Source: VEQN01 sp036405975 (lineage in GTDB: Bacteria; Patescibacteriota; Minisyncoccia; Phycocordibacterales; CAIZLB01). Taken from it: DNA of 38,923 bases. The DNA lies in the NCBI GenBank assembly GCA_036405975.1, contig DASWWM010000026.1, forward strand, positions 1 through 38,923. Reading direction: 5' to 3'. Made by a program: the position numbers and the translations under genes. Numbering within the stretch: position 1 is the stretch's first letter; every line of letters begins with the position of its first letter. The notes beneath the pieces are model-generated. The model was not told the DNA's origin. It worked only from the letters and a program-made list of their open reading frames with translations, and made no database searches. Shown one piece after another: positions 31,450 to 38,923 of the stretch.

Positions 31450-33813
31450 TTATTTCGCGACCGCGACCGCCTCATCAAATGCGATAGAAAGCGTCTTGGA
31501 GTACCCTTCGCCACCCATGGTCACTCCGTAGATCACACCGGCTCGGGACATCGTCTCTCGGTTATGCGTGATGAGGATAAGCTGTGAATGCTTCGAAAGC
31601 GCCTCGATCATGTCGCCGTACTTTCGAGAGTTTGCCTCATCCAGAGCGGCATCGGTCTCATCGAGGATGACGAATGGCGGCGGATTCACCTGCGACATGG
31701 CGAAGAGAAGCGCGATCGACGTGAGAGCTCGCTCTCCTCCTGAAAGCATCGTGAGTCCCTTGATCCGCTTATGCGGCAATGAGATATTGATATCGATTCC
31801 TTCCTCAGCCGGCTCATCGTCGCCGAGTTCCTCGGCCAATGCGATCGAAAGGTCGCCAGAATCATCGAACTCGCCTTCCGACTTCTTTTTCTTTCGCTTC
31901 GGCTCTTTCACGAGCTTGAGCTCCGCAGTTCCTCCTCCGAACATCAGTCCGAAGAACTTATTGAACTCCTTATTGATCTTTCCGATTCCATCCTTGAAAA
32001 GCTCGTCGAGCTTCTGGTTGAGCTCAGCGATAAGTCCCTTGAGAGACTCGGAAGAAGTCGCCAAATCCTGAAGCTCGCGCGCAAGGAATGCGTCACGCTC
32101 TTCAGACTCCTTGAATTCCCGCATAACATCATCTCCTCCGGCACCGCCCATTTCCTCAAGCCTGATCTTTGTCTTTTCGATGGCCCGTCGCTTTTCCACC
32201 TGCACGTGTCGAGGCTCCGGCTCTGAGCTCCCTCCAGCCGCTTCGTCAGCCTCGCCAGTCTTGTAGTCGAGTGCGTCCCTGCCCACAAGCATTCCTGCCT
32301 CATACGTCTCTCGCTTGAAATCTTCCTCCTCGACCCTGAGCCGCTCTTCCTTTGCCTTGATCGTTTCGATATGACTGTGGAGCTCGTTCTGCCGAGACAT
32401 GATCTTGAGAACGGCCTTCTCGCTCTCTACATTCTTGTCGCGCTCTTTGTCGATCTCGACTTTGATGTCGGCATAGCGGGATGTCTGCGACGCTTCTTCT
32501 TCGGAATACTTCTTCATTTGTTCTTCAAGCGCTGACATGTCGCCCGTGATCCGCGTGATCTCAGCCTCTTCTGATGCCGTATCCTTCTCAGGCTTAACAG
32601 GCTCTGCGTCCTTGTGATACGAAACAAAACCGTTGATCCGCTCCCTGATCTCGCCAAGGATCTCCCTGACGTATTCGAGCCGATGCTCGACTGTCGCTTT
32701 TCCATGCTCGCCTTCACCTCGGAGGGCTTCTTCAGCGACCGTTGCCTTTACGTCGATTTCCTTCTGAATCTGCTCTACGTCACGCAAGAACACCTGCTTC
32801 GTACTGACCGTGACTTCGGTGCTTTCCTTGAGCTTTTTCTCGATCACCCGCTTGAGATACGAGACTTCTCCCTCAAGCCGTCCAAGCTCTCTCGTACATG
32901 AGTCTTTTTTTCCTCGCGTATCTCGCATTTCCTGCTCAAGGGCAAGCAAGTCTGACATCTTCGAGCTCTGGCCGAGATTTGCCTTTGCGGCATCGAGAAT
33001 ATGCTTGTGATGAGCCAGGTCGGTGTGAAGCGCTTCGAGCTCCGCATGCGGAGCTTTCTTCTCGTCCGCGAGAAGCGCTTTCTGGGCCTTCAGATATGCA
33101 TCCTCTTTGGCAAAATAGACCTGATACATCCCGACCAGTTCCTGCCTGAGAGCGATCGACTTCTCGACCTTCTCAACCTGCTTTCGCAAGAACTTTATAT
33201 GCGGAGCTATCTCCCTTCGGAGAGACTCGATCTCCTTGATGTGATTTGCGGTCTTGTCGAGCTTCTTTTCGCTTTCTTCCTTCTTGTACTGATACACCTT
33301 GAGACCGAGGGCATCCTCGATCATCTCCCGTCTGTCCTTCGGCTGTGCTGACAAGAGCCGGTCCGCTTCTCCTTGCGAAATGATATGGTGGCCCGATGAA
33401 CCGATATTTGCATATGCCAAAAGCTCTACGACATCCTTCAGTCGTACAAGGGTTCCATTTATAAAATATTCGTTGACGCCGTCTCGGTGCACGACTCGCT
33501 CGATGGAGATCTCGTCGAAGTCCATATTGAACATTCGATTCGTATTATCGAAAACGACCTTTACCGATGCGCGATTTCCTCGGGCACTGTCCTTTCCACC
33601 GTTGAAGATAAGGTCCTCGCCCTTCTTTCCTCGCATTGATTTGAGCGACTGCTCTCCGAGCACGAACCTGAATGATTCGGCAACGTTCGACTTTCCGGAA
33701 CCGTTCGGACCGACAATGGATGTGATGGGAGAAGTGAATGCCAAAGAACTCTTCTTTGCGAACGACTTGAAGCCGTTTATCTCAAGAGATTTGAGCCGGG
33801 ATACGAATGACAT
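31450..33813 (-). CDS. smc: Short SMC chromosome-segregation ATPase without a hinge domain
   Basis: 787 residues, against about 1150-1200 for standard bacterial SMC. The N-terminal head has Walker A GPNGSGKSN (35-43) and SSGHHIISQGEADRLL; the C-terminal head has LSGGERALTSIALLFAM (690 on) and Walker B FVILDETDAALDEAN (about 714-728), plus FFGLMFGGGTAELKL, all typical SMC. Between them lie only about 470 residues of coiled coil. The midpoint (near 390-415, FVSYHKDAEPVKPEKD) breaks the coil with prolines, but there is no globular hinge of 150-200 residues and no Rad50-type CxxC hook. Both heads are intact and in one frame, so this is not a truncation. No scpA or scpB is in the window. A -10-like TAAAAT (extended TG) lies 10 nt before the ATG. 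Confidence 0.88.
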   Translation of the reverse strand: MSFVSRLKSLEINGFKSFAKKSSLAFTSPITSIVGPNGSGKSNVAESFRFVLGEQSLKSMRGKKGEDLIFNGGKDSARGNRASVKVVFDNTNRMFNMDFDEISIERVVHRDGVNEYFINGTLVRLKDVVELLAYANIGSSGHHIISQGEADRLLSAQPKDRREMIEDALGLKVYQYKKEESEKKLDKTANHIKEIESLRREIAPHIKFLRKQVEKVEKSIALRQELVGMYQVYFAKEDAYLKAQKALLADEKKAPHAELEALHTDLAHHKHILDAAKANLGQSSKMSDLLALEQEMRDTRGKKDSCTRELGRLEGEVSYLKRVIEKKLKESTEVTVSTKQVFLRDVEQIQKEIDVKATVAEEALRGEGEHGKATVEHRLEYVREILGEIRERINGFVSYHKDAEPVKPEKDTASEEAEITRITGDMSALEEQMKKYSEEEASQTSRYADIKVEIDKERDKNVESEKAVLKIMSRQNELHSHIETIKAKEERLRVEEEDFKRETYEAGMLVGRDALDYKTGEADEAAGGSSEPEPRHVQVEKRRAIEKTKIRLEEMGGAGGDDVMREFKESEERDAFLARELQDLATSSESLKGLIAELNQKLDELFKDGIGKINKEFNKFFGLMFGGGTAELKLVKEPKRKKKKSEGEFDDSGDLSIALAEELGDDEPAEEGIDINISLPHKRIKGLTMLSGGERALTSIALLFAMSQVNPPPFVILDETDAALDEANSRKYGDMIEALSKHSQLILITHNRETMSRAGVIYGVTMGGEGYSKTLSIAFDEAVAVAK

Positions 33814-33960
33814 GAATGGATGAATTTTATCAGATTTTTAGCATTTATTCATGCAGGATATCCCGAGAAGGAGCATGCCTTCCCCATGCGACGTACGGAA
33901 GCGATTTCAATCCCAAAGGAGAGCCTCATAATCTCTGGCTGAATGGTTCAACGAATCGGG

Positions 33961-36900
33961 CTATTTCCCAAGCACGAATGCCCTGGTAAGCGGACCGAAG
34001 TATCCAGCTGCTGGAGAGATGCCGCTTGCTGCCTGGAACCGTGCAAGCGCAGAGCGCGTGGCAGATCCAAAGTATGAGGTTTCAAGCCCTGCTGACCCTG
34101 CCCGGCCGGCCGGAGCAACGGCGAACCCCTTGGAGTTAAGCAGTTTCTGGAGCTCAAGCACGTCCGGTCCGGACACTCCGTATGAAAGGTCGCGACCGAA
34201 TGAGTACGAGGCCTGACCCATGCCACCCCCTTCACTCAGCCCAGAAGCAGAGGAGCACGGCTTCCCTGTCGTGATGCTGAAGGCGTAGCTGACCCTACAG
34301 CCTGCATCAGCCTGCGACGTGCCAAATATCGCGGAAACGTCCTGCGCAGAGAGCTGCGGCACCGAGATCGCGGTTGGTGCTCCAGGCGTGATAGACGGAG
34401 CAGGAGTCGACGAACCAGAACCTCCCGAAGATGCAGCCGTGGTTGTAAATGTCAGGTCGGTCGAAGTCGAAAGCTGGGAGTATGCATCTGTCGACAATAC
34501 CCTGAAATGGTATGCGGTGCTCGGAGAGAGGCCCGTAAGTGCCACCGAATGCGACGTGGTCGTTGCCGATGTCAAAGTGCTGGATGCGGTATATGCCGAC
34601 GAAGTTCCATACTCCACTTGAGAGGTAGCCGCGGTATCTGTTGTCCAGGTAATGACTGCGGAGTCAGATGCCGGCAAAGCCGATACGGATGAAATTACCG
34701 GGGCATTCGGAGTCACAGAGCTGACATCAAACAGCATGATTCTATTGTTGACACTGTCGCCCACGTACAGTTTTTTTCCAGTCTGCTCATACTCAAGCAT
34801 GTACGGGCCGTTAAGCTGCGCCTGACCTGAACCGGCCGTGAGCGTTGTGAAGTCAGGCTGACCAAGAACGTTCGACGGAGGCATGCCATTGGTGATGCCG
34901 CCGGAGAAGTCGAAGACCTGAACCCTGTTATAGAAAGTATCGACTACGAACAAAGTCGAAGAATCTGAATCGTAACGCATTCCTGCCGGCCGGCCCATCC
35001 TTGAAGGGAGGGCCTGAGCGGTCACGAAGTCCGCCTGCCCCAGGACATAGCTCGCGTTCATGCCGTTGGTGATGCCGCCGGAGAGGTCATATACGGTTAC
35101 CCTGTTCACACTCGTATGCTGTGCAACAAAGAGTCGCTGATTTATCGAATCATACAGAACATCCCGAGGCTCTCTCATCCCTGCTTGAGTGACAGCAGCG
35201 GTCGCCGTCGTGAACCCTGCCTGCCCCAGGACATAGCTCGCGTTCACGCCGTTGGTGATGCCGCCTGAGAGGTCGAAGACCTTGACGCGGTGGCCGCTCA
35301 TTTCGGTGACAAAAAGTCTCTTATTCGACTCATCATAGCTCATATTCCCAGGATTATTGAGCCCTGATTGCGTATTGGCAGCTACGTTCGTCACGAAGTC
35401 CGCCTGCCCCAGGACATAGCTCGCGTTCATGCCGTTGGTGATGCCGCCGGAGAGGTCGAAGACGGAGATCCTGTGAGTCTGGGAGACGAAAAGGAGCTTG
35501 TTCACAGGATCGAGCGTCAGGCCGTGCGGAGAAACCAGGCCCGACTGCGTCAATGCTGAATCTTGTGCATTAAAGTCTGATTGCCCGAGGACGTAGTCCA
35601 TCGTCGTGTCGCCCAGTTCATTATTTGAATTAAGCGCATACACAACAACTCGATTGTTTGCAGCATCAGCCACGAACAATCTGTGCTCGACTGGATCGAT
35701 TAGCATGGCCCGCGGCGTATTGAAGCCGTACCGATTCGGACCATTGTTGTCTCCCCCTTTTCCGTATGTAGGAGTAGATGTGCCGTCAACGTATTGGCCA
35801 AGTACACCGGACGCATCCATACCGTCAGCAATGCCGCCGGCAAGGTCATACCAGACAACCCTGCTATTGCCTTCGTCGGCAACCCAAAGGCGATTGCTTA
35901 CCCGGTCATGAAATACCTCATAAGGACCGACGAGGCCCGACTGAGACGACGAGGCCGTCGTGCTAGCGAATGTCGGCTGCCCCAAGACGTACGACGCGTT
36001 CATGCCGTTGGTGATGCCGCCTGAGAGGTCGTACACCCTGATTTTGTTGCCCTCCAGAAACTCTGAGACGAACAGCCTTTTATTGACTGGGTCATATGAC
36101 GTACCCCAGGGCCGAGCCATGCCAGCGGCCGTATGCGAAGCAACATTGCCATTATTGCTTGTAAAATTGGCTTGTCCTAGCACGTAGCTCGCGTTCATGC
36201 CGTTGGTGATGCCGCCGGAGAGGTCGAAGACCGTGACTCGTCGAGCCGCAACGTCCTGCACAACAAAGAGAAGCTGGTTGGCCTCATCATACTCGACATC
36301 GCGCGGAATCCACATCCCGGCCTGAGTGACGGCTCCAGCAGCAGTGGTAAAGCTCGACTGCCCCAGGACATAGCTCGCGTTCATGCCGTTGGTGATGCCG
36401 CCGGAGAGATCGAAGACCTTGACGCGGTGGCCATTGCTTTCCGCCACAAAAAGCTGTTCTCGCGAATCAACATACAGAATGCCGCCAATTCCATTGAATC
36501 CGGATTGCGAATTTGCCGCCGTATTCGTAGTGAACCCTGCCTGCCCCAGGACATAGCTCGCGTTCATGCCGTTGGTTATCCCCGAGGAGAGGTCGAAGAC
36601 GGAGATCCTTTGGGCCTGGGAGACAAAGAGCTGTTTGGTGCTGGATGCATAAGCGATTCCTCGAGGCGCGATCAGGCTTGACTGAGTCACCGCAGCCGTC
36701 GCATCACGCGCCTCGAAGTCAGGCTGCCCAAGAACATAATCGGGCACGTGGTCGATTAATGCATTGTTTGCATCGAGTTGATGGATAATGACCCTGTTGT
36801 TTCCAAGATCGGCAACAAATAGCCTATGGTCAACATCATCAATGAAAATCCCTGTTGGACCGGAAAGGCCGAGAGCCTTCACGCCTCCATTTACCTGGTC

Positions 36901-37062
36901 AGAATCATATCTTGGAGTGGAGTTATCCGAACCGTACTGGCCGATGACGCCGGAAGCGTTCATGCCGTCGGTAATTGTCAGCGCCGATGCCGTCACAAGA
37001 GGACAAAGAATCGCGCATATAAGCATCCCAGATAAAATAGACGTAAAGAAAGGTGTTCGCAT
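33961..37062 (-). CDS. Secreted twin NHL beta-propeller protein with Fn3 and peptidoglycan-binding domains
   Basis: 1033 residues. A signal peptide covers about 1-26 (VTASA). Two six-blade propellers follow: set A (about 38-405) opens with GVIGQYGSD, set B (about 410-783) with GVLGQYVDG...NNGPNRYGFNTP. The twelve NR(V/I)xVxDL strands are visible. An Fn3-like domain (about 786-875: VISSVSALPASDSAVITWTTD ... GLSPSTAYHFRVLSTD) comes next, then a Ser/Pro linker, the paired-Cys segment (Cys921, Cys935) and a PG_binding_1 domain (952-1030). It is a paralogue of the 957-residue protein, with the Fn3 domain as the main difference. It is likely anchored in the wall with the propellers displayed. TATAAA (37072-37077, minus strand) lies 9 nt before the ATG. 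No terminator is obvious in the 147 nt between it and smc. Confidence 0.9.
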   Translation of the reverse strand: MRTPFFTSILSGMLICAILCPLVTASALTITDGMNASGVIGQYGSDNSTPRYDSDQVNGGVKALGLSGPTGIFIDDVDHRLFVADLGNNRVIIHQLDANNALIDHVPDYVLGQPDFEARDATAAVTQSSLIAPRGIAYASSTKQLFVSQAQRISVFDLSSGITNGMNASYVLGQAGFTTNTAANSQSGFNGIGGILYVDSREQLFVAESNGHRVKVFDLSGGITNGMNASYVLGQSSFTTAAGAVTQAGMWIPRDVEYDEANQLLFVVQDVAARRVTVFDLSGGITNGMNASYVLGQANFTSNNGNVASHTAAGMARPWGTSYDPVNKRLFVSEFLEGNKIRVYDLSGGITNGMNASYVLGQPTFASTTASSSQSGLVGPYEVFHDRVSNRLWVADEGNSRVVWYDLAGGIADGMDASGVLGQYVDGTSTPTYGKGGDNNGPNRYGFNTPRAMLIDPVEHRLFVADAANNRVVVYALNSNNELGDTTMDYVLGQSDFNAQDSALTQSGLVSPHGLTLDPVNKLLFVSQTHRISVFDLSGGITNGMNASYVLGQADFVTNVAANTQSGLNNPGNMSYDESNKRLFVTEMSGHRVKVFDLSGGITNGVNASYVLGQAGFTTATAAVTQAGMREPRDVLYDSINQRLFVAQHTSVNRVTVYDLSGGITNGMNASYVLGQADFVTAQALPSRMGRPAGMRYDSDSSTLFVVDTFYNRVQVFDFSGGITNGMPPSNVLGQPDFTTLTAGSGQAQLNGPYMLEYEQTGKKLYVGDSVNNRIMLFDVSSVTPNAPVISSVSALPASDSAVITWTTDTAATSQVEYGTSSAYTASSTLTSATTTSHSVALTGLSPSTAYHFRVLSTDAYSQLSTSTDLTFTTTAASSGGSGSSTPAPSITPGAPTAISVPQLSAQDVSAIFGTSQADAGCRVSYAFSITTGKPCSSASGLSEGGGMGQASYSFGRDLSYGVSGPDVLELQKLLNSKGFAVAPAGRAGSAGLETSYFGSATRSALARFQAASGISPAAGYFGPLTRAFVLGK
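34714..36951 (-). repeat. Twelve tandem propeller-blade repeats, second paralogue
   Basis: Blades recur about every 182-184 nt. A block of about 55 nt coding GITNGMNASYVLGQ (plus-strand copies start near 35039, 35223, 35407, 36177, 36361, 36543) is identical or nearly so between blades, down to synonymous sites, which points to recent duplication or gene conversion. Confidence 0.88.
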
Positions 37063-37143
37063 ACAACCTTATTTATACCACAGGACAAGCCATGCAGAAA
37101 TTGTTTTTATGAATTTGCAGCAAACAAAGTCGACGCGACGCTT

Positions 37144-37836
37144 TTAGTCAACCCACTTCTTGAGTTCAATAGCTTTCTGTGCGGCATCCTGCTCCGCTTC
37201 CTGCTTCGATTTCCCCTCTCCGGTTACGACGAGGTCGTCTTTGAGGTATACGCCCACCGTAAATACTTTGTTGTGGTCGGGACCGACCTCTTTAATGATC
37301 TTATACGAAGGAGTGACGCCGGTCTTTTCCTGTGCAGCCTCTTGAAAATGGCTCTTTGAGTCGATGAACTTTCTGTTTGCAACAATGTCATCCGTCAGAT
37401 GGAAAAGCTGAGCGGAGATGAATTTTGAAGCGGCCTCATATCCCTGATCAAGATAGATCGCTCCGACAACAGACTCAAATGTATTCGCGAGAATGTACTG
37501 TCGCGCACGGCCAGTGTCTTTAGCCTCTCCTTTCGAAAGAAGGAGGAATGAGTTCACGCCCATGGCCTCTGCAGCAGTGGCAAGAGTATTCGAGTTAACG
37601 AGTGCTGACCTGTATGCTGTCAAATCGCCTTCGGCCTTGCCCGGGTATTTTTCATACAAATACACAGTGACCGCGAGTTCAAGAACCGCGTCTCCGAGGA
37701 ATTCGAGTCGCTCATTGTGCTCAAGCTTCAATGTCTTGTTCTCATTCAGATACGAACGATGAATAAAGGCCTGTTTGAGCAGATCCTTATTCTTGAATTC
37801 GAGCCCTATGCTTGCTTCAAAAAGATGAAAATCCAT
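37144..37836 (-). CDS. rnc: Ribonuclease III
   Basis: 230 residues, typical length. The catalytic signature HNERLEFLGDAVLEL is near 40-54, with a second acidic site in ANTFESVVGAIYLDQGYEAA. A double-stranded RNA-binding domain spans about 155-228 (DSKSHFQEAAQEKTGVTPSYKIIKEVGPDHNKVFTVGVYL ... GEGKSKQEAEQDAAQKAIE). It cuts duplex RNA in rRNA precursors and mRNA. It starts 13 nt after the NusB-NUDIX stop with no Shine-Dalgarno sequence, so the two form an operon of RNA-processing genes. Confidence 0.96.
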   Translation of the reverse strand: MDFHLFEASIGLEFKNKDLLKQAFIHRSYLNENKTLKLEHNERLEFLGDAVLELAVTVYLYEKYPGKAEGDLTAYRSALVNSNTLATAAEAMGVNSFLLLSKGEAKDTGRARQYILANTFESVVGAIYLDQGYEAASKFISAQLFHLTDDIVANRKFIDSKSHFQEAAQEKTGVTPSYKIIKEVGPDHNKVFTVGVYLKDDLVVTGEGKSKQEAEQDAAQKAIELKKWVD

Positions 37837-37849
37837 GGCTTAATTGGGC

Positions 37850-38770
37850 CTACGCTACCACATTCTGCTTTTTAAGCAATATCTGGACCGCCTTGGTCAC
37901 GATCGGCAGAATGTCATTATAAAAATTCAAAGTGAGGAGATCTTTGGCATTGAACCACTTCGCATCGTCCAGTCCTCCGCTTGAACCGAGAGTCAACGGA
38001 ACATAGTCGGCCTTCGCAAGGAAATACGTCACCTGCTTTCGCATCTTTCCTTCCTCTGGATGCGAAGCGATGTACTCATTGTGAGCAAGCTCTTCTTCAA
38101 CGGAGATATCGATGCCGATTTCTTCTTTAACCTTCTTTGCAGTTCCCTCAGGCACCTCAAGAGCCTGGTCGAGGCCTCCTTTAGACAAAGTCCAGTGGCC
38201 GAAGACATCGTGAACAAGTGCGAAGAAGATGTCGCCTTCATGAAATGCGTATACGACAGCGCCTCCAAGCTTCTTGATCGGCATTTCTTCGTACGGAACA
38301 TCTTTCTTGTCAGACTTCTGCTTTCGAGTCGAAACCTCTTCCTTTCCAGGTTCGCCCATTTCCTTGTATACGGCTCCAAGCACTCCGTTTACGAACTTGC
38401 CGGACGTCTCGCCTCCGAAAGACTTCGCAAGCTCAATGGCTTCGTTGATGGCAACTTTGGCAGGAACTTCCTTTCGGTCGCCGAAAATGAGCTCGTAGAG
38501 TCCGATTCGAAGGACATTTCGGTCAACCATGGCGATCTTGGCAATAGGCCATTCTGGTGCCGCCTTCTCTATGATGAGGTCAATATCCTGTCGCTTCTTG
38601 AGGACGCCGTCTGCAAGATTTTTGATAAAAGAAAAGTCGCCCATGCCTGGAGCGAACTCTTCCGTATTTTTATGGAGGATGTCAGAAATAGAAGACTCTG
38701 CGAGATTACGGAAATCCCACTCGAAAAGTGACTGCAGAGCTATTGATCGTGAAAGGTGCCTGTTGGCCAT
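37850..38770 (-). CDS. nusB: NusB antitermination factor fused to a diverged NUDIX domain
   Basis: 306 residues, about twice a normal NusB. Residues 1-140 are NusB (SRSIALQSLFEWDF, VDRNVLRIGLYELIFG, VAINEAIELAKSFGGETSGKFVNGVLGAVYKE). After a charged linker (about 140-162), residues 163-306 form a NUDIX fold: LGGAVVYAFHEGDIFFALVHDVFGHWTLSKGGLDQALEVPEGTAKKVKEEIGI and a later YFLAKA strand. The box at 197-220 keeps KGG..., KEExG and hydrophobic positions but lacks the canonical Arg-Glu, and the first catalytic Glu is displaced. NusB with NusE (S10) binds boxA RNA in rRNA antitermination. The role of the extra domain is unknown; it could bind a nucleotide or capped RNA. TATACA (38778-38783, minus strand) lies 7 nt before the ATG. 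rnc follows. Confidence 0.9.
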   Translation of the reverse strand: MANRHLSRSIALQSLFEWDFRNLAESSISDILHKNTEEFAPGMGDFSFIKNLADGVLKKRQDIDLIIEKAAPEWPIAKIAMVDRNVLRIGLYELIFGDRKEVPAKVAINEAIELAKSFGGETSGKFVNGVLGAVYKEMGEPGKEEVSTRKQKSDKKDVPYEEMPIKKLGGAVVYAFHEGDIFFALVHDVFGHWTLSKGGLDQALEVPEGTAKKVKEEIGIDISVEEELAHNEYIASHPEEGKMRKQVTYFLAKADYVPLTLGSSGGLDDAKWFNAKDLLTLNFYNDILPIVTKAVQILLKKQNVVA

Positions 38771-38870
38771 GTCAATTTGTATATTTCTTTACCGTATTCA
38801 AGTGTACATGAAAAAATCGAACTCCTCAACGCCTGAAAACACAGGCCCGGTTCTTTATTTTCTTGCAGAA

Positions 38871-38902
38871 TAAAAGCGCGTTTCCTAAGTCGGAAAACGC
38901 GC
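38871..38902 (-). terminator. Intrinsic terminator of the gene entering from the right edge
   Basis: On the minus strand GCGCGTTTTCC pairs with GGAAACGCGC (one bulge), loop GACTTA, tail TTTTATTC. It follows the stop codons at 38905-38910. Between here and nusB (38771-38870) only a small hairpin GCCTG/CAGGC (about 38831-38846) was noted. Confidence 0.82.
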
Positions 38903-38907
38903 ACTTA

Positions 38908-38923
38908 TTACTTAGCGGCCTTC
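38908..38923 (-). CDS. Probable C-terminal tail of an upstream gene (cut by window edge)
   Basis: The last minus-strand codons read Lys-Ala-Ala-Lys followed by tandem TAA stops and then the terminator. A Lys/Ala-rich end suits a ribosomal or nucleic acid-binding protein, but four residues cannot identify it. Confidence 0.35.

Noticed and set aside
31450..33813. SMC as a truncated or frameshifted pseudogene
   Set aside because: Both ATPase heads are complete and in a single frame; only the middle is short.
34714..36951. Regularly spaced near-identical blocks resembling a CRISPR array
   Set aside because: The blocks are in frame, about 183 nt apart, and encode propeller blades; the intervening sequence is coding, not spacer-like.

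Overview
The window looks like a chromosomal segment of a Patescibacteria/CPR bacterium, most likely a Parcubacteria-type lineage (Kaiserbacteria or a relative; this is inference). The grounds are: compact, mostly single-copy core genes; several proteins shortened or diverged against their families (SMC about 790 aa, ValS without its C-terminal arm, a HisRS-like protein without catalytic motifs); secreted proteins ending in the peptidoglycan-binding module common in these lineages; an almost complete lack of Shine-Dalgarno sequences; and strong use of the CGA arginine codon in core genes. No rRNA, CRISPR array, IS element or prophage was seen.

Layout. 1-1727 (minus): solute-binding protein (cut by the window edge) and a methyltransferase. 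1804-2385 (plus): AAA_28/NadR-like ATPase. 2428-7092 (minus): probable operon of MBL-fold protein, small membrane protein, gyrA and a Ca2+/Na+ exchanger. 7152-8498 (plus): rpsA with its own promoter, long leader and terminator. 8567-8941 (plus): isolated transcription unit with a consensus promoter and terminator, a candidate structured RNA. 9040-9645 (minus): pth. 9699-11633 (plus): lepB and a HisRS-like pseudoenzyme. 11704-12195 (minus): unknown protein. 12306-15662 (plus): rpsU, ybeY, ftsA, ftsZ. 15879-17816 (plus): trxB and class I fructose-bisphosphate aldolase. 17911-19278 (minus): cation/proton antiporter. 19409-19694: tRNA-Val(GAC, minus) and tRNA-Glu(UUC, plus). 19833-25658 (plus): secreted PG-binding/Fn3 protein, tsaD, valS, prsW-like, hsp20. 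25783-26082 (minus): rpsP. 26232-28355 (plus): rnr. 28483-38770 (minus): two giant secreted beta-propeller proteins on either side of a hinge-less smc, then rnc and a NusB-NUDIX fusion.

How it works together. Most of the window is housekeeping: translation (S1, S16, S21, Pth, ValS, TsaD, YbeY, two tRNAs), RNA decay and maturation (RNase R, RNase III, YbeY), division (FtsA/FtsZ), chromosome topology and segregation (GyrA, SMC), redox balance and carbon flow (TrxB, Fba), ion balance and export. The distinctive layer is extracellular: two paralogues, each with two six-bladed NHL-type propellers, a paired-Cys segment and a wall-binding domain, plus a smaller PG-binding/Fn3 protein, all with export signals. 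A second striking trait is regulatory: at many genes a -10 hexamer lies only 6-11 nt before the start codon, which implies widespread leaderless transcripts. rpsA, ftsZ and the 8.6-8.9 kb unit are exceptions with normal promoters and real leaders.
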